Shown here in pieces: positions 1 to 8,820 of a DNA stretch of 64,000 nt. This DNA comes from CAVSUZ01 sp963791885 (GTDB taxonomy: Bacteria; Pseudomonadota; Alphaproteobacteria; Acetobacterales; Acetobacteraceae), in the NCBI GenBank assembly GCA_963791885.1, contig CAWBUL010000008.1, forward strand, positions 310,001 to 374,000, read 5' to 3'. The position numbers were made by a program, and so were the translations under genes. Each line of letters begins with the position of its first letter. Positions within the stretch are counted from its first letter, which is position 1. The notes under the pieces are model-generated. The model was not told the origin of the DNA. It searched no databases and saw only the letters and a program-made list of their open reading frames with translations.

Positions 1-1125
1 CACGTAGCTGTCCGGCTGCACCGGATGCGCCAGCGGCCCGGCATCCTCGCGGAACTGCGCCGCCCGCAGCACGCGCACATCGCCGATCCGCTTCACCGCA
101 CGGGATCCCTGGTCCATCGAGAATTCCTGGTCGCGATAAACCGTGAGACCTTCCTTCAACGACAACTGAAACCAGTCACGGCAGGTGACGCGATCGCCGG
201 TCCAGTTGTGGAAATACTCGTGGGCGATGACCGTCTCGATGCCCTGATAGTCGCCGTCCGTGGCTGTTTCGGGCTTGGCCAGCACGTATTTGGTATTGAA
301 GACATTCAGGCCCTTGTTCTCCATCGCCCCCATGTTGAAGTCGGACACGGCGGCGATGTTGAAGACGTCGAGGTCGTATTCCAGGCCGAAGCGCTCCTCG
401 TCCCAGCGCATCGACTTGATCAGCGAGCGCATCGCATGCTCGCAGCGATCCTCGTCGCCGCGGCGAACGTAAATGCCCAGCGCGACCTCGCGGCCGGAAC
501 GCGTGACGAAGTGGTCGCGGACTGCGACCAGATCTCCGGCGACGAGCGCGAACAGATAACTCGGCTTGGGATGCGGATCGGTCCAGGTGATGCGGTGGCG
601 TCCATTGCCCGCATCTTCGAGTGCGCCCGGGTTGCCGTTCGACAGCATCACCGGGCAGGCGCTCCTGTCCGCCGTAATGGTCGCCGTGTAGCGCGCCATC
701 ACATCCGGCCGGTCGGGGAAGTACGTGATGCGGCGGAACCCTTCCGCCTCGCACTGGGTGAAGAAGGCACCGTTGGAGACATACAGGCCGGACAGTTCCG
801 TGTTGTCCTGCGGCGCGATGCGCGTTTCGATCTCCAGCACGAAGGCATCGGGCAGATCGGCGATGACGAGATTGCCGTCCTCAAGCTGATAGCGGTTCGG
901 CCCAGCCGCGACGCCATCGATGGCCAGACGCAGAACCGGCTGGCCGTTGCCGTCCAGTTGCAAGGGCCCGTTCGGCGCCCCCGCCGGGTTGCGGCGCATC
1001 CTCAGGCGCGAACGCACGATGGTTGCGGCCGGATCCAGATCGAAGCCGAGATCCACTTGGTCGACCAAAAAGGCCGGGGGCCGATAGTCCTGAAGCCGTG
1101 TCTCCTGCTGCGCCGTCTCCGCCAT
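1..1125 (-). CDS. pepN: Aminopeptidase N, N-terminal part (cut by window edge)
   Basis: M1-family zinc aminopeptidase that trims N-terminal residues from peptides in the cytosol. The minus frame stays open from the ATG at 1125 to base 1, so only about 375 residues of a roughly 880-residue protein are present. Seen in order are a beta-rich N-terminal domain, the substrate motif GAMEN, and HEYFHNWTGDRVTCRDWFQ, which carries the HExxH zinc ligands and catalytic Glu. The third ligand appears in the following KEGLTVYRDQEF segment. Only 2 bp separate the start from the stop of the upstream LLM gene, so the two are probably co-transcribed. The C-terminus lies outside the window. Confidence 0.95.
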   Translation of the reverse strand, partial: MAETAQQETRLQDYRPPAFLVDQVDLGFDLDPAATIVRSRLRMRRNPAGAPNGPLQLDGNGQPVLRLAIDGVAAGPNRYQLEDGNLVIADLPDAFVLEIETRIAPQDNTELSGLYVSNGAFFTQCEAEGFRRITYFPDRPDVMARYTATITADRSACPVMLSNGNPGALEDAGNGRHRITWTDPHPKPSYLFALVAGDLVAVRDHFVTRSGREVALGIYVRRGDEDRCEHAMRSLIKSMRWDEERFGLEYDLDVFNIAAVSDFNMGAMENKGLNVFNTKYVLAKPETATDGDYQGIETVIAHEYFHNWTGDRVTCRDWFQLSLKEGLTVYRDQEFSMDQGSRAVKRIGDVRVLRAAQFREDAGPLAHPVQPDSYV

Positions 1126-1127
1126 GT

Positions 1128-2027
1128 TTAGAGCTCCGGGCCGATTGCCTCCCGATAACTCTTCAGCGCCGCCAGATGATCCGCCGTGGTATGGCCGGAA
1201 ATGCGCTTGTGATGCCGGCGGTTGAACGTGGTGGTCAGGCAGAGATGCGTCGCACCCGCACGCTTCCAGAACGCCGCCTCCTTACGCCAGTCTTCCGGTG
1301 TGCCGCTGCCGCAGGAGGTCCAGACCTCGATCCCCACGGCCAGCGGATCGCGGCCTGCCTTGCGCGTCAGCTCTCGCAGTTCGTCAAAGATGCGCAGCGC
1401 CTCATCGTCCGGCGAATAGGCGTTGGGCATCCAGCCGTCACCCCAGCGGGCGATGCGCGGCAGCGTGCGTTCATGATGACCGCCGAACCAGATGGGCACT
1501 TTGCCGGAGGATGGGCGCGGATTGATCCCGGCATCCTCGATACGGTGGTACTTCCCCTCGAAACTCACATGCGGCTCCGCCCACAGCTTCTGCATCACCT
1601 GCACCTGCTCTTCCGAGCGGCGGCCGCGGTTATGGAAGTCTTCGCCGAGAGCGATGAACTCCGCCTCGTTCCAGCCGACGCCGATGCCTAGACGGAAGCG
1701 GGCGCCGCACAGCACATCCAGGCACGCCGCCTGCTTTGCCACCAGCGCCGTCTGCCGCTGCGGCAGGATCAGCACGCCCGTGGCGAAGCCCAGCTTTGTC
1801 GTGCAGCCGGCAAGAAATCCGAACAGCACGAATGGATCGTGGAACAGGTCAGTTGACGTGTTCCGGGTCATGTCCCAGCCGGGCCGGCTTCCCGGATTCA
1901 CGCCCAGCACATGATCCGGCGCCTCAATGAAATGGTATCCCATACCTTCCATCGTTTGCGCGTAGTCGCGCACGGCCGCCGGATCGGGGCCAATGTCGTT
2001 CAGCGGAATCAAGGCGCCGAGTTGCAT
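1128..2027 (-). CDS. LLM class F420/flavin-dependent oxidoreductase
   Basis: A 299-residue luciferase-like monooxygenase fold (TIM barrel). It begins MQLGALIPLNDIGPDPAAVR and carries the GRFRLGIGVGWNEAEF-type segment (here GARFRLGIGVGWNEAEF) typical of the TIGR03619-like subfamily, followed by KVPIWFGGHHERTLPRIARW. Members use FMN or F420 to oxidise small organic substrates; the substrate cannot be read from sequence. It is the first gene of a two-gene minus-strand unit with pepN. It is divergent from the sugar ABC operon, sharing a 114-bp intergenic region that probably holds both promoters. Confidence 0.88.
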   Translation of the reverse strand: MQLGALIPLNDIGPDPAAVRDYAQTMEGMGYHFIEAPDHVLGVNPGSRPGWDMTRNTSTDLFHDPFVLFGFLAGCTTKLGFATGVLILPQRQTALVAKQAACLDVLCGARFRLGIGVGWNEAEFIALGEDFHNRGRRSEEQVQVMQKLWAEPHVSFEGKYHRIEDAGINPRPSSGKVPIWFGGHHERTLPRIARWGDGWMPNAYSPDDEALRIFDELRELTRKAGRDPLAVGIEVWTSCGSGTPEDWRKEAAFWKRAGATHLCLTTTFNRRHHKRISGHTTADHLAALKSYREAIGPEL

Positions 2028-2141
2028 GAAGATGTCTCGCTGCTGATGAATGCCGGACCTTCCGCTGCGCTCGGCATGCGGTCAAGCTGGCGCCATGCCG
2101 GCGCGACGCTAAGCTGGCGGCAATAATCCGGAGGAGACAAC

Positions 2142-3386
2142 ATGACCGCGATCACCCGCCGTACGCTGCTGGGCACCACCGGCGCCACGACGCTTGCCAC
2201 GCCCTTCATCCGGCGCGCCGGTGCAGCCGAGACGATCCAGATGATCAGCCACCGCTTTCCGGCGCTGGAATGGATTGCCGACAAGATGCGCACCGCCGTC
2301 CCCGGCACTACCGTCAACACGCAGCTCATGCCGTTCGACAAGGCTCTGGAGCTGGCGACCATCGCCTTCTCGTCCAAGGCGAGCACGCCCGATATCATCT
2401 ACGCCAATGACAGCACCTACCTGCAATTCGCCAAGAACGGGTGGATCCGGCCACTCGACGATCTGTGGGAGAGGCACAAGGACGAGTTTCAGCTTGATGA
2501 TTTCACCCCCACCGTCCGTAAGGAACGGATGTGGAACGGGCATCAATGGACCGTGCCGGCCACGTCCAATGTCATGCTGTTCTTTTATCGGCAGGACCTG
2601 TTCGATAAGGCGGGCAAGAAGCCGCCCCAGACTTTCGTCGAGTACCGCGACTTGGCGAAGTTCTTCAACTCGCCGATGCGCGCCGGGACAATCAGTTGCC
2701 AGCGACCTGTGGACGCGGCACTGAACGAGACATCCTGGTACATCAATGCCCTGGGCGATGGCTGGTTCGACGACAACTGGCACCCGAAGTTCAACGACGA
2801 CAAGGGCGTGCAGGCAATCCAGATGTTGAAGGACATCACGCAATACGCCCAGCAGGGCTTTACCAATGCCGCGAACGACGAGTGCATGATTGCACTACAG
2901 CAGGATACCGCTGCCATGGGCCTGCAATGGGCGACCCGCGCGCTGGCGATGGATGATCCGGACAAGTCCCGCGTGGTCGGCAAGATGGCGTGGAGCGTAC
3001 CGCCGCAAGGCCATGTACCGTTCGGCGGCGACGGCTACTGCATATCCGCTTTCTCCAAGCAGGATCCCGATCTGCTGTTCCGCATCCTGTGCACGGCAAC
3101 GAGCACGCAGAACATGAAGGGTGCCGCTGGCCTGATGGTGCCGACCCGAACCTCGATCCTGGACGACCAGGAGATCGTCCAGAAGTATCGCTTCTTCCCT
3201 GTGGCGAAGGCCGCGGTGGCGCAGGGTCAGGGCAGCCCGGCTTTGCCGGAGTTCTATGCTGTGGGTCAGTTCATCACCAAGCGGATCCAGCAGGTGCTGA
3301 CCAACGAAATGCAGGTGAAGCCCGCGCTGGATGCCGGAGCGTCGGAGACCGTGACCTTCCTGAAAGGCCATGGCTATTACCAGTAG
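2142..3386 (+). CDS. ABC transporter extracellular substrate-binding protein (sugar type)
   Basis: A 414-residue periplasmic solute-binding protein of the family-1 (MalE/UgpB-like) type. The N-terminus has a twin-arginine-like signal (TRRTLLGTTG, then a small-residue stretch ending AGAAE), suggesting Tat export. Binding-protein features include YANDSTYLQFAKNGWIRPLDD and PFGGDGYCISAFSK. A strong Shine-Dalgarno (GGAGGAG) lies 6 bases before the ATG. The 3' end overlaps the first permease by 17 bp, so translation is coupled. No ATPase gene is adjacent; the importer must use one encoded elsewhere. Confidence 0.9.
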   Translation: MTAITRRTLLGTTGATTLATPFIRRAGAAETIQMISHRFPALEWIADKMRTAVPGTTVNTQLMPFDKALELATIAFSSKASTPDIIYANDSTYLQFAKNGWIRPLDDLWERHKDEFQLDDFTPTVRKERMWNGHQWTVPATSNVMLFFYRQDLFDKAGKKPPQTFVEYRDLAKFFNSPMRAGTISCQRPVDAALNETSWYINALGDGWFDDNWHPKFNDDKGVQAIQMLKDITQYAQQGFTNAANDECMIALQQDTAAMGLQWATRALAMDDPDKSRVVGKMAWSVPPQGHVPFGGDGYCISAFSKQDPDLLFRILCTATSTQNMKGAAGLMVPTRTSILDDQEIVQKYRFFPVAKAAVAQGQGSPALPEFYAVGQFITKRIQQVLTNEMQVKPALDAGASETVTFLKGHGYYQ

Positions 3387-4302
3387 CGCGGTCGTCGCAC
3401 GGCTTGGCCGGGTCCGCCCGGCCGCGCGCACGCGCGGCCACATCAACCCCGCCTGGTACTTTCTGCTCCCAAGCGCGTGCGTGCTGGCGGCTGTTCTGCT
3501 GTTTCCTCTGTGCTACGCGATTTATCTCAGCCTGTTCAATTACGACCTCGGTGCCAACATCTATCGCTTTATCGGCCTCGACAATTATGGCGCATTGTTG
3601 AGCGACAGCGAGTTTTGGGACTCGCTCGGCCGCACCATCTATATTGTATTCGCCGCCGTGACGCTGGAGTTCGTTCTCGGTCTGCTGGTCGCGTATGGTC
3701 TTTATCGCCTGACCTTCGGTGCGAAGGCGCTCAACACGCTGATGTTCATGCCGAGCATCATCACACCGGTTGTGGCCGCGCTGTTCCTGCGCTGGATCTT
3801 TATCGGCCGCTGGGGGCTGGTCAGCGGATTGCTGATCAGTTGGGGCATCTTTCCGCCGGACTTCCTCGGGCAGCCGAACTGGGCACGGTTTACTGTGATC
3901 CTGGCGGATGCCTGGCAGTTTACGCCGTTCATGATCCTGGTTCTGTATGCCGGATTCAACACGGTCGATCCGAGCCAGATCGAGGCTGGCCAGGTAGACG
4001 GCGCAGGTCCTTGGAGACAGCTGATCCACATCATGCTGCCGGCGATCCGGCCGCTAATTCTGTTCGTCCTCGCAATCCGTGTGATGGACGCGTTTCGCTT
4101 CTTCGACCAGATCTACGTGCTGACGGCCGGCGGTCCCGGTACGGCGACGCAGACGATCACAATGTACACCTACGTCCTGGCGTTCCGGCTGCTGCAGGTC
4201 GGCAAGGCCTCGGCGCTGGGCGTGATCTCCCTGATCATCACGGCCGTCGCGATCACCGGCATCATCGCGGTGCTTTACCGGCGTGAGCGGGGCGCGTTCT
4301 AA
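3370..4302 (+). CDS. ABC sugar transporter permease (MalF/UgpA-like)
   Basis: A 310-residue inner-membrane permease with about six hydrophobic helices. The cytoplasmic coupling loop has the EAA signature (IEAGQVDGAGPWRQLIHIML), which docks on the ATPase. The RFFDQIYVLTAGGPGTATQT segment is typical of MalF-type subunits. The start overlaps the binding-protein gene and the stop overlaps the next permease as TAATG. The substrate is unknown but probably a carbohydrate or polyol. Confidence 0.93.
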   Translation: MAITSSAVVARLGRVRPAARTRGHINPAWYFLLPSACVLAAVLLFPLCYAIYLSLFNYDLGANIYRFIGLDNYGALLSDSEFWDSLGRTIYIVFAAVTLEFVLGLLVAYGLYRLTFGAKALNTLMFMPSIITPVVAALFLRWIFIGRWGLVSGLLISWGIFPPDFLGQPNWARFTVILADAWQFTPFMILVLYAGFNTVDPSQIEAGQVDGAGPWRQLIHIMLPAIRPLILFVLAIRVMDAFRFFDQIYVLTAGGPGTATQTITMYTYVLAFRLLQVGKASALGVISLIITAVAITGIIAVLYRRERGAF

Positions 4303-5126
4303 TGCGGCGATCGGCCAAGACGCAGGTCCCGTTATTCCTGGCTCTATGCGCCTTCACCTTCGTGACTCTGGTGCCGGTGATCTGGGCCATCCTGACATCC
4401 TTCAAGCGCCCGGTGGACGCTTTCGCCGTGCCGCCGGAGCTGATCTTCCACCCGACTTTCACCTTCCACTACCAAGTGTGGGTGGAGAAAGGCTTTTGGC
4501 GGTACCTGATCAACAGCGTCATCGTTTCCGCCAGCGTCATGGTGCTGTCCGTTTCAATCGGCAGCATGGCGGCTTACGGGCTGTCGCGGCTGCGCAGCCG
4601 ATCCTCTCGAGGCGTGCTTTTCGCCATCCTTTCGATGCGCATGTTTCCCCAAATCCTGCTCGCCATTCCGTTCTTCGTGCTGGCGAAGTGGCTGGGGCTG
4701 ATCAACACCTACCCGGCGCTGATTCTGGCGCTGATCGCCATCAACCAGCCTTTCACCATCTGGCTGATGCGCAGCTTCTTTCTGGATGTGCCGCACGAAT
4801 TGTATGAGGCGGCGGAGATCGACGGGTGCAATCCGTGGCAGGTGTTCGCCCGGGTGGCGCTTCCGGTGGTGCGGCCGGGCGTCGGTGTCACCGCGCTGTT
4901 CAGCCTGCTTCTCGCCTACAACGAATTCTTGCTCAGCCTGGTGCTGACGGGTCCGGCGACCAAGACGTTGCCGGTGGCGCTGGCAGAATATGGGGCCGAG
5001 GACATCAATTACTGGACGCTGTCAGCCGCGGCGGCGGTCGGCATCATGCTGCCAATCGTGGTGTTCATGATGTTTCTGCAGCGACACCTCGTTCGTGGCT
5101 TGGCTTTCGGGGCTGTCAAAGGTTAG
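4302..5126 (+). CDS. ABC sugar transporter permease (MalG/UgpE-like)
   Basis: A 274-residue inner-membrane partner permease. It has six predicted helices, the MalG-type signature MRMFPQILLAIPFFVLAKW and the EAA loop YEAAEIDGCNPWQVFARVAL. It overlaps the preceding permease by one base (TAATG). Together with the binding protein it forms an import system lacking a local ATP-binding subunit, which is common for CUT1 transporters that share an MsmK/UgpC-type ATPase. Confidence 0.93.
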   Translation: MRRSAKTQVPLFLALCAFTFVTLVPVIWAILTSFKRPVDAFAVPPELIFHPTFTFHYQVWVEKGFWRYLINSVIVSASVMVLSVSIGSMAAYGLSRLRSRSSRGVLFAILSMRMFPQILLAIPFFVLAKWLGLINTYPALILALIAINQPFTIWLMRSFFLDVPHELYEAAEIDGCNPWQVFARVALPVVRPGVGVTALFSLLLAYNEFLLSLVLTGPATKTLPVALAEYGAEDINYWTLSAAAAVGIMLPIVVFMMFLQRHLVRGLAFGAVKG

Positions 5127-5151
5127 CCTTCCGGCTTCGAAAGGAGTCCTG

Positions 5152-5664
5152 GTGGTGAAACGCCTTCTGCCGGCGCTTGTCCTGCTGGCTGTCATGGCCT
5201 TGTCCAACGCTTCTCAGGCGCAGCCGAAGCGAGGCCGCTACCTGGTCCAGCTAGGCGGGTGCGCTGACTGCCACACCCCCGGCTATTTCCTCGGCAAGCC
5301 GGACGACAGCCGTATGCTGGGCGGATCGGATGTGGGCTTCGGGATTCCGGGCGTTGGCATCTTTGTGGGTCCGAACCTCACGCCAGATGTCGAAACAGGG
5401 TTGGGCCGTTGGACTGTGGACCAGATCGTAGCGGCGATCACCACCGGGGTTCGGCCGGACGGACGCATTCTGGCACCGATCATGCCCTGGCGAAGCCTGG
5501 CAGCGCTGGCGCCTGCAGATGCACGCTCGATCGCTGAGTACCTCAAGACACTTCCGCCCGTGCACAACAAGGTCGCGGGTCCGTTCGGGCCGAACTCGAT
5601 TCCAACGGTCCCCGTGATGGCGGTGATCCCAGCGGAGATGTTCAAGAATTTGCCGAAGCCATAG
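5152..5664 (+). CDS. Exported c-type cytochrome (single CxxCH)
   Basis: A small periplasmic monohaem cytochrome. A GTG start (5152 or the adjacent 5155) is chosen because AAGGAG lies 5-8 bases upstream; an in-frame ATG at 5095 would overlap the permease and bury the signal peptide. The N-terminus KRLLPALVLLAVMALSNASQ is a signal peptide. The haem site GGCADCH is at about residues 35-41, and a likely axial Met sits in ILAPIMPWRSL. It resembles C-type subunits that accept electrons from membrane dehydrogenases. It lies 25 bp after the ABC operon and may be co-transcribed. Confidence 0.85.
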   Translation: MVKRLLPALVLLAVMALSNASQAQPKRGRYLVQLGGCADCHTPGYFLGKPDDSRMLGGSDVGFGIPGVGIFVGPNLTPDVETGLGRWTVDQIVAAITTGVRPDGRILAPIMPWRSLAALAPADARSIAEYLKTLPPVHNKVAGPFGPNSIPTVPVMAVIPAEMFKNLPKP

Positions 5665-5673
5665 TGCTGGCTA

Positions 5674-6060
5674 TCACGCGATTAGGGCACTTTCCCCCAT
5701 CATGCGGCCGACCCGGGCGAGCAGGTCGAGTGCGCTGACCGGCTTGGAAAGGAATTCCTCAGTTCCGGCGGGACGCCGGAGGCCGCTTAGGAACAGCACC
5801 CGTAGTGCCGGCCGGATTGCGCGGGCAGCTCGTGCCAGTGCCAGCCCATCCATCTCGGGCATCATGATATCGGTAATGAGCATCGCGATAGTCGGACGGG
5901 CGGCAAGCTGCTCCAGCGCCTCTGAACCGCTACCGGCCGTGATAACGGCGTAGGGACGATCGGCGAGGATCTCCCCCAGGCTCTCTCTCACCAGCGGATC
6001 ATCATCCACCAGCAGAAGAATCGGCTCGGAACTGTACTCGCGGTCCTGAGTTTCATTCAT
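5674..6060 (-). CDS. Stand-alone response regulator receiver protein
   Basis: A receiver (REC) domain with no output domain, about 128 residues from the ATG at 6060; an earlier in-frame ATG at 6096 is possible. Acidic pocket residues are in LLLVDDDPLVRES, the phospho-acceptor Asp is in LITDIMMPEMDG, and the conserved Lys is in EEFLSKPVSALDL. The extended LSKPV form resembles receivers of hybrid-kinase or FixJ-like phosphorelays. It is convergent with the cytochrome gene, leaving 9 bp. No kinase is adjacent. Confidence 0.88.
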   Translation of the reverse strand: MNETQDREYSSEPILLLVDDDPLVRESLGEILADRPYAVITAGSGSEALEQLAARPTIAMLITDIMMPEMDGLALARAARAIRPALRVLFLSGLRRPAGTEEFLSKPVSALDLLARVGRMMGESALIA

Positions 6061-6364
6061 GTCGGTACAACGATCCGTTACGTCCGCCGCAACCATGCCG
6101 CAACCATGAGGGTACTTTGGCCAGGGTTTCTTAACTCATCGTTGCCGGCGGGCGGCTGAATAAGACGCGTCCAGCAAGCCTGGGCTCGGACGAGGAGTAA
6201 GGATGACGAACGCCTGCAGACGAGGTTCGAGGTTTCTTTGGCTCGGCGAGGGAAGGTTTTCCCCACCCTTACGTCCTATTCCGCGCTGGAAGCGGCGCAA
6301 AGCACGGGATCAATCCAAATTTCCGGAGCAATTGCGATCCCCCTGCTCACCTTGGAGCCGCTCT
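6061..6364. other. Intergenic region, no gene seen
   Basis: About 300 bp between the receiver gene's 5' end and the 3' end of the Ner-like gene. A near-duplicate of ACCATGCCGCA lies at 6092-6106, at the possible upstream start of the receiver gene. Frames open here look like shadows with no recognisable protein. It presumably holds the receiver-gene promoter and the end of the Ner transcript. Confidence 0.5.
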
Positions 6365-6628
6365 TCACTTTTGCGTGCGGCCTCGCGGATTCCCCGCCGC
6401 ATCGAAACGGCTTGGCCAGATCTCGGGTGGGGTTATACCCAGCTCCCGCGCGATGATGGATTCCATCGCCGGCCAGGGCCGCTTCAGAGCTTTCCCTGCG
6501 GCGGTGGGATGATAACCGTGAGCAACCGAAAGGCCCGCCAAGGTCTTGCCGCGCTTCTTCAAAGCGGCGAGCACATCAGCCGGATGCCAATCAGAGGAGG
6601 ATGAGTGAGTTGGAGGCTTGCGGCTCAT
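6365..6628 (-). CDS. Ner/Nlp-like phage DNA-binding regulator
   Basis: An 87-residue helix-turn-helix protein matching the Mu Ner / E. coli Nlp family: DWHPADVLAALKKRGKTLAG, then the recognition region ending ALKRPWPAMESIIARELG and the hallmark PPEIWPSRFD. Ner is the early lytic regulator of Mu-like phages; cellular Nlp proteins are domesticated relatives. The ATG at 6628 is used; a GTG at 6658 is the alternative. It is divergent from a CI/S24-type repressor, the arrangement of a Mu-type c-ner switch. No transposase or structural phage genes are nearby. Confidence 0.85.
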   Translation of the reverse strand: MSRKPPTHSSSSDWHPADVLAALKKRGKTLAGLSVAHGYHPTAAGKALKRPWPAMESIIARELGITPPEIWPSRFDAAGNPRGRTQK

Positions 6629-6771
6629 TAACGCCCGGACAATTCTCTTTGCAGACACGTTCGAAAAGTTGGTATCCGGTTGTTCAATGTTCCTAGTCGT
6701 CCAACCTTCTGGCTGTAAAGTGTCGGCAATTCGGCGAGAGCTGAGCCTCTTGTCACGACTAAAGGAGGCAC
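6629..6771. promoter_or_regulatory. Divergent control region between ner-like and S24 repressor genes
   Basis: This 143-bp spacer separates two divergent phage-type regulators, so it should carry both promoters and the operators. It is more A/T-rich than its neighbours, and GTTGG near 6668 and CCAAC near 6711 form a spaced inverted repeat. The rightward gene has a strong AAAGGAGG Shine-Dalgarno directly before its ATG. Assignment of operators is inference. Confidence 0.5.
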
Positions 6772-7524
6772 ATGACGCCTAAGAAACCTGCCCCGCTGCG
6801 AAGACCGGCGGATAAGCCCTCGGAGAATGCCGACGACCGCCTCGCTTTCGCCGGACGTCTGCGCACCATTCTTAACCACTGGCCCAGTGCCGATCGCCTG
6901 GCTCGGGCGGTGGGGGTCTCTCCCTCGGCCTTCAGGAAATGGCTGAAAGGAGAGGCTGAACCGAGCCGGGAACGGCTGGTCGCGCTGGCGGATGCGGCCG
7001 GCGTGAGCATCGCCTGGCTGGCCCGAGGAGAGGGCCCAGAGCCTCGATTGCGGGACGTACGGGGGGCGACGAAGGCCACGGTCAATGATGACCGGATCGA
7101 TCCGGCACAATTCGTCGTTCTCCCCAAGCGACCGGAGGCTGCGGCGGCCGGGGGCGGAACGCCTCCACCACCTAATTCGCTGAGCGAGTACATCGCGTTT
7201 GGCCATGACTGGATCCGTGCCGAACTCGACGTGGCGCCCGAGAATCTGCTGTTGGAAACAGCAGTCGGAGAGTCCATGATCCCGACTCTGGGCGACCGGG
7301 ACCTGCTTTTGATCGACACCAATGACCGCAAGCTGCGCGAATTCGGCATCTATGTGCTGGAATATGGTGGGGAACGGCTGGTCAAGCGTGTGCAGCGCAA
7401 ACTCGACGGCTCCCTTATACTGATCAGCGACAACGGTATTTACGAAGCTGAGCGGATTCCGGCCGAACGCGCCGGGGAAATGACTGTAATCGGTCGTGTG
7501 GTGTGGTCTGGTGGGCGGATATGA
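6772..7524 (+). CDS. CI/LexA-like repressor with S24 peptidase domain
   Basis: A 250-residue phage-type repressor. The N-terminal HTH (RLARAVGVSPSAFRKWLKGE, about residues 40-62) is followed by a hinge rich in Ala/Gly/Pro. The C-terminal S24 self-cleavage/dimerisation domain has the catalytic Ser in VGESMIPTLGDRD and the catalytic Lys in GERLVKRVQRK. Such repressors are inactivated by RecA-stimulated autocleavage. The Shine-Dalgarno AAAGGAGG is optimal. It pairs divergently with the Ner-like gene, consistent with a remnant or domesticated Mu-like immunity region. Confidence 0.9.
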   Translation: MTPKKPAPLRRPADKPSENADDRLAFAGRLRTILNHWPSADRLARAVGVSPSAFRKWLKGEAEPSRERLVALADAAGVSIAWLARGEGPEPRLRDVRGATKATVNDDRIDPAQFVVLPKRPEAAAAGGGTPPPPNSLSEYIAFGHDWIRAELDVAPENLLLETAVGESMIPTLGDRDLLLIDTNDRKLREFGIYVLEYGGERLVKRVQRKLDGSLILISDNGIYEAERIPAERAGEMTVIGRVVWSGGRI

Positions 7525-7675
7525 GAACTTTCCTCACCAAGCGCTGAAGGCGTTTCACGCAATCGGCAAGACCTATCGCCGCCGATCCAACTACAATGGC
7601 GCCGAGACACATTCAATTCGTTCGGCGTCGGCGATTTTTCCGCCGCCGGTCAGCGGCAAGGAAAAAGCAAATCAG

Positions 7676-8050
7676 ATGACGAAACGTCCCGGAATACTGG
7701 TTGTCGAGGATCAGGACCTGATCGCCGGCCTGATCACCGACGCTTTGAGCGACAGCTACGAGGTTCAGTGCGCCCCTTCGGTGCCGGAGGCCGTCGATCT
7801 GCTGCTTTCCGGTGACATCAGCCTGGTGCTGCTGGATTGCGTGCTTCCGGGCGGAACGATGTGGCAGGTGGTGCTGGAGGCTGACCGGATGAATGTTCCG
7901 GTCGTGCTGATGACCGGCGATCCGTCGCAGATGCGGGAGATTTCTGGCGGGCCGCGGCCCTTTATCCTCAAGCCTTTCTCGATTGCGGAACTGATCGACG
8001 TCATCGACCGGGAGATCGGCGCGGCGTCGCTGGCCAAGCCCGTGCACTAA
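7676..8050 (+). CDS. Stand-alone response regulator receiver protein
   Basis: A 124-residue receiver domain with no effector domain. It has the acidic pair in ILVVEDQDLIAG, the phospho-acceptor Asp in LVLLDCVLPGG and the Lys in FILKPFSIAEL. The ATG at 7676 is preferred over longer in-frame starts because homology begins there. It is the second orphan receiver within 2 kb; the two bracket the ner/S24 pair. The partner kinase is not in the window. Confidence 0.87.
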   Translation: MTKRPGILVVEDQDLIAGLITDALSDSYEVQCAPSVPEAVDLLLSGDISLVLLDCVLPGGTMWQVVLEADRMNVPVVLMTGDPSQMREISGGPRPFILKPFSIAELIDVIDREIGAASLAKPVH

Positions 8051-8143
8051 CGGGCGGCGGAGGCTCGGTCGGAAGCTTAACGGCTTCTTCGTTTCTGCCT
8101 GGAGCAATCCTGGGCTACCAACCCGTTGTGTTGGAGGTCGCGG

Positions 8144-8809
8144 ATGGAGTTCGACAGAGGGGAGATTTCTTACGTTCCGACCACGGGGGTTCGCTCGGTG
8201 CACGAGGCCCCGCTGGTCGCTGCGACCGACGCAACCCTCGAAGGGTACGGTGCGCTGGTCATCGATCCCCGTACCTTCCCCATCGAAATCGTGCGCTGGC
8301 CCGCCCAGGGTTGGCGTCCGATCGATCCCAACTCCGGCGATCAGGGCGGCGTGACGGAGGGTGTGTTCGAATTCTGGTGGAAGGGCGACACTCTGTTCGC
8401 CCGCAACAATGCCGTCGGCGATAACTACCTGTTTGGCTGGAGCACCTGGCCCGAAGAGGCGCGCGACGACGGCGCTCCAGGGCCGCGCCGACAGGCGCTT
8501 ATCTGGCGGGCCAACTATCACCCCGATGGCGGCCAGCTTTTCTATCCAACCCACGGCCAGAGCTTTGTCGTGCCGCTGGCGCTGCCGGGCGACGACGTCA
8601 CACCCGACCGCTTCACCGCGTTCGTGTGCGACGGATCGTGCGGACTCTACATCCACCCGGGCATTTGGCACGGGGCGGTTGTACCGCATGACGACGCGTG
8701 TGAACTGCTCGACCGGCAGAGCCGGGTGCACGCCCGGGTGTCCGTCGATTTTCCCAAGGAGTTCGGGTGCTATTTGGCGGTGCCGCTGGATCATCAACCG
8801 GTTGTTTGA
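8144..8809 (+). CDS. Ureidoglycolate lyase family protein
   Basis: A 221-residue cupin-like enzyme of the AllA (Ureidogly_lyase) family, which splits ureidoglycolate to glyoxylate and urea in purine/allantoin catabolism. Family features are GYGALVIDPRTFPIEIVRWP near the N-terminus and YIHPGIWHGAVVPHDD with probable metal or active-site His residues in the C-terminal half. The ATG at 8144 follows GGAGG at 8133-8137. No other allantoin genes are adjacent; the glyoxylate it would release could feed the hyi/glxR genes at 19-21 kb (inference). Confidence 0.82.
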   Translation: MEFDRGEISYVPTTGVRSVHEAPLVAATDATLEGYGALVIDPRTFPIEIVRWPAQGWRPIDPNSGDQGGVTEGVFEFWWKGDTLFARNNAVGDNYLFGWSTWPEEARDDGAPGPRRQALIWRANYHPDGGQLFYPTHGQSFVVPLALPGDDVTPDRFTAFVCDGSCGLYIHPGIWHGAVVPHDDACELLDRQSRVHARVSVDFPKEFGCYLAVPLDHQPVV

Positions 8810-8820
8810 GAGCGGGTCGC

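Noticed and set aside
25..1131. A 368-codon plus frame at the left edge
   Set aside because: It is antisense to pepN, whose GAMEN and HExxH motifs are unmistakable.
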